A stretch of 64,000 bases of DNA from Variovorax sp. YR216 (GTDB lineage: Bacteria > Pseudomonadota > Gammaproteobacteria > Burkholderiales > Burkholderiaceae_C), in assembly GCF_900107745.1 (NCBI RefSeq), contig NZ_FNRO01000001.1, forward strand, positions 967,626-1,031,625, read 5' to 3'. Each line of letters opens with the position of its first letter. Position 1 is the stretch's first letter. Shown here in pieces: positions 17,061-25,651 of this stretch. The position numbers and the translations under genes were made by a program. The notes beneath the pieces were generated by a model, which was not told the origin of the DNA, ran no database searches, and was given only the letters and a program-made list of their open reading frames with translations.

Positions 17061-19436
17061 CTATTCGCGCACCACGTAGGTATGGAAGCGGATGCGCCCG
17101 TCGGTTCCTCGCTCCTGATAGACACCCTGCACTTCGTAGTTGAAGCCCGGGAATCGGCTGAACGACTCCTCGAAGGCGCAGAAGTAGTCGCGCATCGGCT
17201 TCGCGCGTTCGTCCCAGCGCTCACCCGGCACCACGATGCCGATGCCGGGCGGGTAGATCAGCGCCAGCGTCGCGGAGATGCGTCCCTGCGCCTCGGCCAG
17301 CGGCACATAGTCGATCTCGTTGCCGACCAGCGCGCGGTAGGCGTCCTGCGGCAGCATCGCAAGCTCGGGGAAGCTGTCGGCGCGGAAGCACTGCCCCTGC
17401 AGGCCCTTGATGTTCGCGTCGCGGTAGAACGCATGCATCTCGTTGCAGACCTGCCGCAGCGTGTAGCCGGCATAGCGCTCGGCGTTCGCGGCGTAGAGCG
17501 ACGGCAGCACGTCCTGCAGCATCGCGTCCTCGTCCCAGAGGTTCTTGAACTTCACCAGCTTGGCGATGAGGCTGTTGAGCTTGCTCTCGTCCTCCGCCGG
17601 CGTCATCAGGAACAGGATGCTGTTGAGATCGCACTTCTCCGGCACGATGCGCTGTTCGCGCAGGTAGTTCGCGACCACGGTCGCGGGGACGCCGAAGTCG
17701 AGGTACTCGCCGGTGGCACGGTCGATGCCCGGCGTCAGCAGCATGAGCTTGTTCGGATCGACCATCGCGTAGCCGTCCACGTAGCCCGCGTAGCCGTGCC
17801 AGCGCGCCGCGGGGTCGAAGTTCCAGCATTGCTGCTCGCGCTTGATCACGTCCGTCGCGAGGTTTTCCCACGGCACGTCGCTCACGTCGCCGATGAAAGG
17901 CGAGGCCTTGATCGTCACGCGGTCAGGCACGAAGGGATCGAAGAACCACTGCTCCAGTGCGTTGCGCCCGGTCTGCGCGAAGTGGCGGCCGAACTCGCGG
18001 AACTTCTTGCGCGTCTCGATCCCGAGTTCGATGCAGCGGTCCCACAGCATCTCGCCGGCCTTGCCTTCGTGGATCTTCGCGTTCACGTCGAGCGATGCGA
18101 AAAGCGGATAGAACGGCGAGGTCGAGGCGTTCATCAGGAACGACTCGTTGAAGCGATGATGATTCACGTAGCGCCGCTGCCCGATCAGGTGATCGTCGCG
18201 CTTGTGGATCTGGCTGGCCTGCGAGAAGCCTGCGCCCTGCTTATGAACCGATTGCGTCGAGAAAAGACCCGGCGCGTCCTTGTCCAGCTCGCCGAGCCGC
18301 ATCGGGCTGTGGTCGGTGAACAGCGGGTGGAAGGCGTTGTAGCCGATCCAGGCCTCGTCCCACAGCACGTAGTCGCACAGGTGGCCGATGCGCTCCAGCA
18401 CCTTGCGCACGTTGTAGACAGTGCCGTCGTAGGTCGCGAGCTGGATGCAGGCGAGACGGAACGGGCGCGGCTGATCCGCCCGCGACTTGTCCTCGATCAG
18501 CGGATGCGAACGGATCCGCTCGCGCAGCGATGCCTCGTCCCAGGCATCCCAATCGACGGCGCCGATCATCCCGAAGGCGTTGCGCGCGGTCGGCAGGAAC
18601 ACCGGCACCGCGCCGGCCTGCACCAGCGCGCCCTGGTGCACCGACTTGTGGTTGTTGCGATCGAACAGCACGAGGTCGCCGCGCCGCAGCAGCGCATTCG
18701 CCACGATCTTGTTCGAGGTGCTGGTGCCGTTGAGCACGAAGTAGGTCCGGTCCGCGCCGAACACCTGCGCCGCATGCCGCTGCGCCTCGTCGGCCGCGCC
18801 CTCGTGGATCAGCAGGTCGCCCAATTCCACGTCCGCGTTGCACAGGTCGTTGCGGAAGATGGCCTCGCCGAAGTGCTTGAAGAAAAGCTGCCCCGCCGGC
18901 GACTTGCGATAGAACTGCCCGCCCTGATGCCCCGGGCAGTCGAAGGCGATGGTCGCCTTGCCGTCGTAGGCCATGAGCTTGCCGAAGAACGGCGGCAGCA
19001 GCGACATGCCGTACTTCACGAGGCTCGCGCCGATCTGCTTCGCGTAGAACTCGGGCGACTGCTGGCCGAGGTAGACATAGCCTTCGACCTCGCCGAGCCC
19101 GCTCACCACCGGCACGTCGGAAATGCGCTGCGAGTCCGCCAGGATCCATACCGGCGTGCGGAAGCCCACACCGCGCAGTTCGCGCATCAGCGTGCGCGCC
19201 TTCTCGAGCATCTCGCCATCGATCCAGAGGATGTACGCGCCCACGCCGGCGTCCTCGGCCAGGTCGCGTTCGAAGCGGCCGGCCACTTCGAGCTCGAGGC
19301 CGTTTGCGACGAGGCGCGCCAGCAATTCCTTCGTCTGCAGGTTGTCGGTGTCGACGACGGCGACCACCTTCAGGTACTTGTGCAGCGGAATCGGAATCGC
19401 CTGCGGCTGCAGCGAATAGGTGGCGTAGCGGCTCAT
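17061..19436 (-). CDS. speF: Ornithine decarboxylase (PLP fold type I, SpeC/SpeF-like)
   Basis: The 791-residue enzyme has an N-terminal receiver-like wing domain (about 1-120), a PLP-binding catalytic core and a C-terminal Orn/Lys/Arg decarboxylase domain. Landmarks are NGTSTSNKIV (near residue 240), WDEAWIGYNAFHPL (near 375) and FSTQSVHKQGAGFSQASQIH (near 405), where the Lys of SVHK binds PLP. QSVHKQxAGFSQ is the ornithine-type variant, as in E. coli SpeC/SpeF. It converts ornithine to putrescine and CO2, consuming a proton. It is somewhat longer than the 711-732 residues of the E. coli enzymes. It starts 4 bp after the preceding decarboxylase gene. Confidence 0.88.
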   Translation of the reverse strand: MSRYATYSLQPQAIPIPLHKYLKVVAVVDTDNLQTKELLARLVANGLELEVAGRFERDLAEDAGVGAYILWIDGEMLEKARTLMRELRGVGFRTPVWILADSQRISDVPVVSGLGEVEGYVYLGQQSPEFYAKQIGASLVKYGMSLLPPFFGKLMAYDGKATIAFDCPGHQGGQFYRKSPAGQLFFKHFGEAIFRNDLCNADVELGDLLIHEGAADEAQRHAAQVFGADRTYFVLNGTSTSNKIVANALLRRGDLVLFDRNNHKSVHQGALVQAGAVPVFLPTARNAFGMIGAVDWDAWDEASLRERIRSHPLIEDKSRADQPRPFRLACIQLATYDGTVYNVRKVLERIGHLCDYVLWDEAWIGYNAFHPLFTDHSPMRLGELDKDAPGLFSTQSVHKQGAGFSQASQIHKRDDHLIGQRRYVNHHRFNESFLMNASTSPFYPLFASLDVNAKIHEGKAGEMLWDRCIELGIETRKKFREFGRHFAQTGRNALEQWFFDPFVPDRVTIKASPFIGDVSDVPWENLATDVIKREQQCWNFDPAARWHGYAGYVDGYAMVDPNKLMLLTPGIDRATGEYLDFGVPATVVANYLREQRIVPEKCDLNSILFLMTPAEDESKLNSLIAKLVKFKNLWDEDAMLQDVLPSLYAANAERYAGYTLRQVCNEMHAFYRDANIKGLQGQCFRADSFPELAMLPQDAYRALVGNEIDYVPLAEAQGRISATLALIYPPGIGIVVPGERWDERAKPMRDYFCAFEESFSRFPGFNYEVQGVYQERGTDGRIRFHTYVVRE

Positions 19437-19440
19437 GGGT

Positions 19441-21705
19441 CTACCCCTCCTTCACGCAATCGACCAGCCAGTGCCTCGCTCCGTTGCGGTCGATCTCGAA
19501 CCTGAGCCCGTGGATGTCCGCCTCGAAGCCCGGGAACCGGTCGTCCGCATCTCGCGCGAACTTCAGGTACTCGATGATCGAATCCGTGCCGAAGCGCTCG
19601 CCGGGCATGATCAGCGGAATGCCCGGCGGATACGGCACCAGCATCACCGCGGTGACGCGGCCCTTGAGCGCCTCGATCGGCACCGGCTCCACGCGCCCGT
19701 GTACGAGCCGGTCGTAGGCTTCGGCGGGGATCATCGCGGGCTCGGGCAGCTCGGTGTACATCGCGTTCATCGCGCGCGCGGTGTCGTTGTCGCGATAGCA
19801 GGCATGCAGCGCCTCGCAGAGATCCCGCAGGCCCATGCCCTTGTAGGTGGCACCGCCCGCGGCGCATACGCTGGGAAGCACCCGCGACAGCGGTGCGTTG
19901 TTGTCGTAGTCGGTCTTGAAGTCCACCAGCGCATCGACCATCGTGGTCCACTTGCCACGCGTGATGCCGAGCGAGAACAGGATCAGGAAGCTGTAGAGCC
20001 CCGTCTTCTCGACCACAAGGCCGCGCTCCCAGAGGTACTTGGTGACGATCGACGCGGGGATGCCGCTCTTGCCGAGCTTGCCGCCGCTGACCAGGCCCGG
20101 CGTGAGCAGCGTGACCTTGATCGGGTCCAGCATCACGTAGTCGTTCGCCACCTTGCCGAAGCCATGCCACGCCGCATTCGGCGCGAGCACCCAGTCGGAG
20201 GTCTTCGGCGGCTTCTTCAGGTCGAGCTTGTCGGGCTGCCACACCTGGAACCACCAGCCGCGCTTGTTGAAGCCCTCGCCCACCGCCGCCAGCGCATGAC
20301 GGAAGTTCATCGCCTCGTCGTGCGTCTCCTGCACGATCGAGCGACCGGCTGGCCCCTCCATCATCGCGGCGCTGACGTCGAGCGACGCGATGATCCCGTA
20401 GTGCGGCGAGGTCGACCCGTGCATCATGAACGCGTCGTTGAAGCGGGTGGTGTCGATCTTGCGCTTGTCGGACTCCTGGATGTGGATCATCGACGCCTGC
20501 GAGAAGGCGGCGAGCAGCTTGTGCGTGGACTGCGTTGCGAAGACCAGCGTGTGGTCCGCGCGCGGATGGCCGCGCGGCACGCCCATCGCGTGCCGGCCCG
20601 AATAGAACTCGTGGAAGGCCGCGTAGGCATACCAGGCTTCGTCGAAATGCAGGGCGTCGACCTGATCGGTGACCTTCGCCTTGATCATCTCGGCGTTGTA
20701 GCAAAGGCCGTCGTAGGTGGAGTTGGTGACCACCGCGATGCGCACCTGCCCCTTGTTTCCGCGCGCGATGGGGCTCGCCGCGATGCGCTTGCGCATGGCC
20801 TCGGGCGAGAACTGGTCGAGGCCGATCGGGCCGATGATCCCGTAGTCGTTGCGCGATGGCATGAAATAGATCGGCGTCGCGCCGGTCATGATCAACGAAT
20901 GCAGCAGCGACTTGTGGCAGTTGCGGTCCACCACGACGAGGTCGCCGCGCCCCGCCATCGAGTGCCACACGATCTTGTTGGCGGTCGATGTGCCGTTGGT
21001 GACGAAGTAGGTGTGGTCCGCGCCGAACACGCTCGCGGCATGGGCCTCGGCCTCTTTCACCGGGCCGGTGTGGTCGAGCAGCGAGCCGAGTTCGGGGACC
21101 GAGACCGAGAGGTCCGAACGCAGCGTGTTCTCCCCGAAGAACTCGTGCAGCGCAAAGCCCACTGGCGACTTGGTGAAGCCGATGCCGCCCGCATGCCCCG
21201 GCGTGTGCCACGAATAGGCCGAGCGCTCGGCATGATCGACCAGCGCCTTGAAGAACGGCGGCAGCAGGTCTTCCAGGTACTCCGTCGCGGCGCGCATGAT
21301 CTGCCGCGCCAGGAAGGGGACCGTGTCCTCGTAGAGATAGATGATGCTGTGCAGGTGGCGCAGCGCCTCGACCACCGCCGCCGAGCCTTTCTCCAGCGCG
21401 GCCGTTTCGCCCAGCGCGATGACCGGCAGCAGCGGCGCGCGCTGGTGCACCTTCTGCATCTCTTCGACGAGGCGCTTGAGCAGCTCCGCGTCGCCCCGCA
21501 CCGGCTCGGCGCTCAGCACGATCGCGGACAGGCCCTTGTGCGCGCCGGCGACGATGCCCGCATCGGACTGGTCCGCGACCGTGATCGTCTTCCATCCGTG
21601 ACGTTCGAGCTCGTCCTGGATCTGACGGATGCGCACGCCCGCGACCGAAGGCGCGCCGACGTCCCGATGCGCGATGAGGATCGGGAAGCTGGACTGGAAC
21701 TGCAT
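19441..21705 (-). CDS. Lysine/arginine decarboxylase (AdiA/LdcC-type)
   Basis: The 754-residue PLP enzyme has a wing domain, core and C-terminal domain, with length equal to AdiA (about 755). Landmarks are NGTSTANKIVWHS (near residue 230), DRNCHKSLLHSL, HFDEAWYAYAAF (near 345) and FATQSTHKLLAAFSQASMIH (near 385, PLP Lys in THK). THKLLAAFSQASMIHI resembles LdcC/CadA, while the segment around SLGITRGKW resembles AdiA, so lysine versus arginine is unresolved. Arginine is attractive given arcABC next door. I chose the ATG at 21705 (MQFQSSFPILIAHRD), preceded by AGGGAGCAG. It is 26 bp after the porin gene. Confidence 0.85.
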   Translation of the reverse strand: MQFQSSFPILIAHRDVGAPSVAGVRIRQIQDELERHGWKTITVADQSDAGIVAGAHKGLSAIVLSAEPVRGDAELLKRLVEEMQKVHQRAPLLPVIALGETAALEKGSAAVVEALRHLHSIIYLYEDTVPFLARQIMRAATEYLEDLLPPFFKALVDHAERSAYSWHTPGHAGGIGFTKSPVGFALHEFFGENTLRSDLSVSVPELGSLLDHTGPVKEAEAHAASVFGADHTYFVTNGTSTANKIVWHSMAGRGDLVVVDRNCHKSLLHSLIMTGATPIYFMPSRNDYGIIGPIGLDQFSPEAMRKRIAASPIARGNKGQVRIAVVTNSTYDGLCYNAEMIKAKVTDQVDALHFDEAWYAYAAFHEFYSGRHAMGVPRGHPRADHTLVFATQSTHKLLAAFSQASMIHIQESDKRKIDTTRFNDAFMMHGSTSPHYGIIASLDVSAAMMEGPAGRSIVQETHDEAMNFRHALAAVGEGFNKRGWWFQVWQPDKLDLKKPPKTSDWVLAPNAAWHGFGKVANDYVMLDPIKVTLLTPGLVSGGKLGKSGIPASIVTKYLWERGLVVEKTGLYSFLILFSLGITRGKWTTMVDALVDFKTDYDNNAPLSRVLPSVCAAGGATYKGMGLRDLCEALHACYRDNDTARAMNAMYTELPEPAMIPAEAYDRLVHGRVEPVPIEALKGRVTAVMLVPYPPGIPLIMPGERFGTDSIIEYLKFARDADDRFPGFEADIHGLRFEIDRNGARHWLVDCVKEG

Positions 21706-21731
21706 GATCTTCTGCTCCCTTTTCCCTGCGG

Positions 21732-23102
21732 CTAGAAGGTGACCTTGGTCGAGAACTGCAGCCGCGAGTCGGGTTCCGATGCGCCGTCCTTGTTCTCGCG
21801 TCGACCCCAGATGTATTCGAGGCCGGTCGTGATGTTCTTCTGCGGGTAGAACAGCACGTTCGCCGACGCATAGCTGCCCTTGCGGAAGGCGCTGCCGAGC
21901 TGGCCGTCGGTGTTGCTCTGGCGGTGCTCGCTGTAGCCGATCGCGCTCGACCACTGCGGGCTCCAGGCGTGGTTGTAGTAAAGCAGCCACGCGGTCGAAG
22001 GCACGGTCTCGGCACGCAGGAGCGCGTTCGGCGCGAGATCCACGCCGCCATCGTTCGCATAGCTCGCGATCGCCTTGCCGTAGGCCGCCTGCCAGGTCAG
22101 CGAATCCTTGCCGCCGAAGAACCTGAAGGCGCCCGAGAGGTTCGCGCCATAGCCAGTCTGGTGGCCCGAGGGATTGCCGCCCGGCGTGTTCACGAACTGG
22201 TAGCCCACCTGCCGCACGATGCCCGCCGCACGCACATGGCCCCAGTCCCGATCGAGCCGGAACGACGCGATCGCATCCGGCGTGCGGTTCCACGGCTGGA
22301 CGCCCGCGCCGAAGGCCGGGTCCACCTCCGTGAGCTTGCCGGTGTCGAGCGCGGAGTTCGGCGCTTCGAGCGACAGCGCGACCTTCATGCCGTTGCTGTC
22401 GAACGGCGTGTAGCGCAACTGCGGGTTGCGCAGGAAGATCATGCCGCTCGGTCCCCAGTAGTCGACCGTGTTCGGGAACACGTCGATGTCCATGAAGTTC
22501 GAGTAGTACTGCCCGACGCCGAACTTGCCGAGTTCGCCCCACACGTTCAGCCAGTGGACGTGCGTGCCGCCGTCGGTGCCGAAGAGGTCGAAGCTGACGT
22601 CCGTCTTGATCTCGCCGTAAGCAGTCGGGATGAACGACTTGAAGCCGAGGCTCGACTGCCGCACGCTGAAGGTGGTCGCGCCGTCCTTGCCGCAACCCGG
22701 ATCGCCCGGGCAGTTGACCGGGATCTGCGAGGGCCGCAGCGTCGCCGCCCACTCCGGATTCATCCGCTTGTTGTCGTAGATCGCATCGAGCATCACCTGC
22801 CCATAGAACTCGACGCGAGCCTTGTCCTTGTCCGGAGCGTTGTCGTCGGCGACCGAGCGCGGCGCGATCACGACCGCACCGACGGGCGCGCCCGCCGCCG
22901 CGGCTGCGGGCTGTGCGGCCGCCGCAGGCTGGGCCTGCTGCTGGCGCTCCAGCGTCTCGACACGCCGCTGCATGTCCTCGATCGTCTTCAGGGCCTGCTG
23001 AAGCTGGGCCTTGAGTTCATCGACCTGCGGGTCGGCGGCGTGGGCCATGGGCAGGGCCTGCACGCTTCCGACGACTGCCAGAGTCCAAAGCGATTTCCTC
23101 AT
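21732..23102 (-). CDS. DcaP-family outer membrane porin
   Basis: The 456-residue protein starts MRKSLWTLAVVGSVQALPMAHA (signal peptide). An N-terminal coiled coil (VDELKAQLQQALKTIEDM, about residues 25-60) and an Ala/Gln/Pro linker follow, then a beta-barrel with alternating aromatic strands ending in the C-terminal Phe (STKVTF) recognised by the BAM machinery. This is the DcaP-like trimeric porin design, whose members admit small anionic compounds. It is the first structural gene after the AraC regulator (130 bp gap) and probably heads the decarboxylase operon. The earlier in-frame start at 23138 was rejected because it precedes the signal sequence. Confidence 0.8.
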   Translation of the reverse strand: MRKSLWTLAVVGSVQALPMAHAADPQVDELKAQLQQALKTIEDMQRRVETLERQQQAQPAAAAQPAAAAAGAPVGAVVIAPRSVADDNAPDKDKARVEFYGQVMLDAIYDNKRMNPEWAATLRPSQIPVNCPGDPGCGKDGATTFSVRQSSLGFKSFIPTAYGEIKTDVSFDLFGTDGGTHVHWLNVWGELGKFGVGQYYSNFMDIDVFPNTVDYWGPSGMIFLRNPQLRYTPFDSNGMKVALSLEAPNSALDTGKLTEVDPAFGAGVQPWNRTPDAIASFRLDRDWGHVRAAGIVRQVGYQFVNTPGGNPSGHQTGYGANLSGAFRFFGGKDSLTWQAAYGKAIASYANDGGVDLAPNALLRAETVPSTAWLLYYNHAWSPQWSSAIGYSEHRQSNTDGQLGSAFRKGSYASANVLFYPQKNITTGLEYIWGRRENKDGASEPDSRLQFSTKVTF

Positions 23103-23232
23103 GACACCCCCGTCTCGTGTGGAGTTGCACATTCGCAATTGACCAGCGCTTGCCGGTTGCGATCATAGGAATCACGCCTCGGGCGTCATTGGCGAGGCAG
23201 GACAATTTGTTGGCGGATTGGGACAGTTCGAC

Positions 23233-24348
23233 CTACTTTGCATATCCCGCCAGGTCTGACGCGTCGTGCGACGCGTGGTCTGGCGTGTCATGACCGCGGC
23301 CCAGACCGCGCACCGCCATCCATTCCGAGGCCGTCATGCCGAAGTGCCCCCGGAACCAGCGCGAGAACTCGGCGCCCGAAGCAAAGCCGAGCAGGTGACC
23401 GACCTCGTAGCAGGTCCGCACGCCGCCGGTGAGATATGACTGCGCCATCTCCCCGCGAACGCCTTCGATCACCGTCGATACGCTCTCGCCCACGACCGCC
23501 AATTGCCGGTTCAGCGTGCGGCGGTGCGTGCCCAGACGCTCCGCAACCCGCTCGACCGAGCAAGTGCCGCTGGGGATGAGCATGCGAGCCACCTGTCGCA
23601 CCCGGTCGAGCGGTTCGTCTTTCGATTCGGCGAGCTGCTGGTCCAGCCAGCGCTTGAGCGCGTGGCCCAGTTCGGGATCGGCCGCCGGGATCGTCTTGTC
23701 GAGGTCCCGGCTGCGGCAGACGATGGCATTGAAGGGATGCGAGAAGTCGATGGGTGCGCCCAATACCCGTCGATGCACCTCGAGGTTCTGCGGCCGCCCG
23801 TGGTGGAAGCAGAAGCCCACCGGATCGAAGTCGTCGTGTGTCAGCGCACGCAGCGTGCGCAGCGTGATGCCGGCAGCCATCTCGATCCCCTGGCGCGAGG
23901 CGCCGTGGTTGTGAAGCCTGAGCGCCAGGAACACCATGGTGAACTGGCCCATGTCATCCATCGAAATGCGCAGGCCGCCGTTTTGCATGCACTGGTAGCG
24001 GGCCAGCGATTCGAGCGCGGCACGCAGCGTCGGCTCTTCGCGCAGCACTGCGGCAAGCACGCCCAGGTTGCTGAAGCGGCGCGTCTCGGCGAGCAGCAGT
24101 CCGAAGGCCTCCTGGCCCGATTCGCGCGCCGACTCCTCGAGCAGCGTCGCCACCGAATCGACGCTGACCAGCGTGTCCTTGTCGGCGAGCGTCGCAATCG
24201 GCAGGCCGGCGGCCTTCATCATCCGCACGGGGTCGAGCCCGACGGTGCGGGCCAGCGCCTCGTAGCCCGTCAGGGTCGCGCCCCGCGTCAGGTGGCCCGC
24301 GGCCTGCGACCTGTCGTCGCGAAGCTCGAGGATGTCAACGCGGCGCAT
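23233..24348 (-). CDS. AraC-family regulator, OruR/ArgR-like
   Basis: The 371-residue protein has an N-terminal Arabinose_bd-like domain (PF12625 type, about residues 25-215) and a C-terminal AraC double helix-turn-helix (about 250-350; VERVAERLGTHRRTLNRQL and GHLLGFASGAEFSRWFRGHFG). This layout is that of OruR, the ornithine-utilisation regulator, and related proteins. It lies directly upstream of the porin-decarboxylase-arc run on the same strand and is the likely activator of that run in response to ornithine or arginine; this is inference from position. Its ATG has no clear ribosome site, but a short leader ORF with a perfect GGAGG overlaps its start (see 24335-24427). Confidence 0.82.
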   Translation of the reverse strand: MRRVDILELRDDRSQAAGHLTRGATLTGYEALARTVGLDPVRMMKAAGLPIATLADKDTLVSVDSVATLLEESARESGQEAFGLLLAETRRFSNLGVLAAVLREEPTLRAALESLARYQCMQNGGLRISMDDMGQFTMVFLALRLHNHGASRQGIEMAAGITLRTLRALTHDDFDPVGFCFHHGRPQNLEVHRRVLGAPIDFSHPFNAIVCRSRDLDKTIPAADPELGHALKRWLDQQLAESKDEPLDRVRQVARMLIPSGTCSVERVAERLGTHRRTLNRQLAVVGESVSTVIEGVRGEMAQSYLTGGVRTCYEVGHLLGFASGAEFSRWFRGHFGMTASEWMAVRGLGRGHDTPDHASHDASDLAGYAK

Positions 24349-24427
24349 GCGCGTTTCCCGCGGGAATCGTCGAAGACTGCAGGGCGGGCGCGTGCGATGC
24401 GACCCGCTGCACGACTGAAGCGTTCAT
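24335..24427 (-). other. Possible 30-codon leader ORF overlapping the AraC gene start
   Basis: An ATG at 24427 is preceded by GGAGG with 5-nt spacing, much better than the site before the AraC ATG at 24348. It opens a 30-residue frame (MNASVVQRVASHAPALQSST and on) that ends at 24335, inside the regulator gene and out of frame with it. It could couple translation of the regulator or act as an attenuating upstream ORF. It could also reflect a frameshift separating the true N-terminus from the rest. No homology is claimed. Confidence 0.35.
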
Positions 24428-24670
24428 GTCTGCCTCCATCCGTTTCTCGACGTCTGCGGCGCCTGGGTGCAGCGCGGCAAGCGTTCGGCTTGCATCGGCT
24501 TCGCCGTCGGTCAGCGGTCCCGATCGGCGGCCTGTCGTCTCAGATTCCTCTCCGCGTTGGGCGTTTCCGCCTCTTTCGATTATTGACAAGCGTTGCGAGG
24601 ATGAACATTGCACCTTCGGGCAATGCAGGCGTGCCCTGATCAGCGGGCGCCCGTGAGCGCAAGCGCCGCT
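24428..24670. other. Non-coding stretch between AraC-regulator leader and egtD
   Basis: The gap from 24349 to 24670 is 322 bp; apart from the leader ORF at 24335-24427 I see no gene in it. It should hold the promoter of the AraC-family gene, with an AT-richer patch around 24575-24600 (CTTGTCAATAATCG on the minus strand) as a weak promoter candidate, and the 3' end signals of egtD. No strong terminator hairpin with a T-tract was found. Confidence 0.4.
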
Positions 24671-25651
24671 TCAGTCCCTTGCCTGGAGCCAGTGCACGCT
24701 GAAGAGGCGGTCCGGATCGGTCCACACCGCGGCGGGCCGGAAGCCCGCCAGGGTCGCCAGCGCACGCAGGCTGTCGATGGTGAACTTGTACGAGTTCTCG
24801 GTGTGGATCGTCTCGCCTTCCTCGAAGCTGAAGCGCTGTCCGTCAAGCGTGACGGCTTGCGCGAGGCGGCTCACCAGATGCATCTCGATGCGCTGCAGCG
24901 GCGCGTTGTAGAACGCCGCATGCGTGAAGCCGTCCGGCTCGAAGTCGGTGCCGAGCTCGCGATTGGCGCGTCGCAGCAGATTCAGGTTGAAGGCGGCGGT
25001 CACGCCCTGCGCATCGTTGTACGCGGCGTGAAGCAGGGCCGGGTCCTTGACGAGATCGACCCCCAGCAGCAGCCCGCCGCCGCGCAGCAGCCGGCACGCG
25101 AGCTGGAGAAAGGCCAGCGCCTCCTCGGGGCTGAAGTTGCCCAGCGTCGAACCCGGGAAGAAGCCGACGCGCTGCCCCCCACCCTTCTCGCGCGAAGGCA
25201 GCACCAGCGGCATGGTGTAGTCGGCCACCATCGGCTGCACCGCGAGCCGCGGGTAGTCGGTGCGCAGGCGTTCGGCGGCCGCTTCCAGGTGCTCGCCGGA
25301 GATGTCGATCGGCACGTAGCGCCGCGGCGATTCGAGCGCATCGAGCAGCAGCCGCACCTTGGTGAGCGAGCCCGCGCCGAATTCGACGATCTCGGCGTCG
25401 GGTCCGATCTGCGCCGCGATCTCGGGCGCGCATTCGGTGAGGATGCGCACCTCGGTGCGCGTGGGGTAGTACTCGGGCAACTCGCAGATGCGGTCGAAGA
25501 GCGCCGAGCCCGCGGCGTCATAAAAGAACTTCGGCGAGATGCTGCGCTGCGGCTGGCTCAACCCCGCGCTCAGCTCGCGCGCGAAGTCGGACAGCGGCGC
25601 CGCGCGCTGCGCTGCGCGAAAGGCGTGGACGTTGAATGCATGTGTTCGCAT
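24671..25651 (-). CDS. egtD: L-histidine N-alpha-methyltransferase EgtD
   Basis: The 326-residue enzyme trimethylates histidine with SAM to give hercynine, the first step of ergothioneine synthesis. The SAM-binding motif IVEFGAGSLTKVRLLLDAL is near residue 90, followed by YVPIDISGEHL, FFPGSTLGNFSPEEA near 165 and the DUF2260-type C-terminal part with FSFEEGETIHTENSYK. The N-terminal FYDAAGSALFDRICELPEYYPTR block is typical. Its ATG overlaps the egtB stop (TGATG), so the two are translationally coupled. I chose the start at 25651 on that basis. Confidence 0.94.
   Translation of the reverse strand: MRTHAFNVHAFRAAQRAAPLSDFARELSAGLSQPQRSISPKFFYDAAGSALFDRICELPEYYPTRTEVRILTECAPEIAAQIGPDAEIVEFGAGSLTKVRLLLDALESPRRYVPIDISGEHLEAAAERLRTDYPRLAVQPMVADYTMPLVLPSREKGGGQRVGFFPGSTLGNFSPEEALAFLQLACRLLRGGGLLLGVDLVKDPALLHAAYNDAQGVTAAFNLNLLRRANRELGTDFEPDGFTHAAFYNAPLQRIEMHLVSRLAQAVTLDGQRFSFEEGETIHTENSYKFTIDSLRALATLAGFRPAAVWTDPDRLFSVHWLQARD

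Noticed and set aside
14742..19505. A 1587-codon open frame on the plus strand opposite arcA, potE and the ornithine decarboxylase
   Set aside because: It is antisense to well-recognised genes; its His/Arg/Gln-rich composition is the usual reverse-strand shadow of GC-rich genes and has no recognisable domain.
19435..21735. A 766-codon plus-strand frame opposite the lysine/arginine decarboxylase
   Set aside because: Shadow of the PLP decarboxylase gene, with no motif of its own.
19441..22752. Reading the decarboxylase as a 1103-residue protein
   Set aside because: The first 349 codons run through the porin gene in another frame; the ATG at 21705 with a ribosome site gives the normal 754-residue enzyme.
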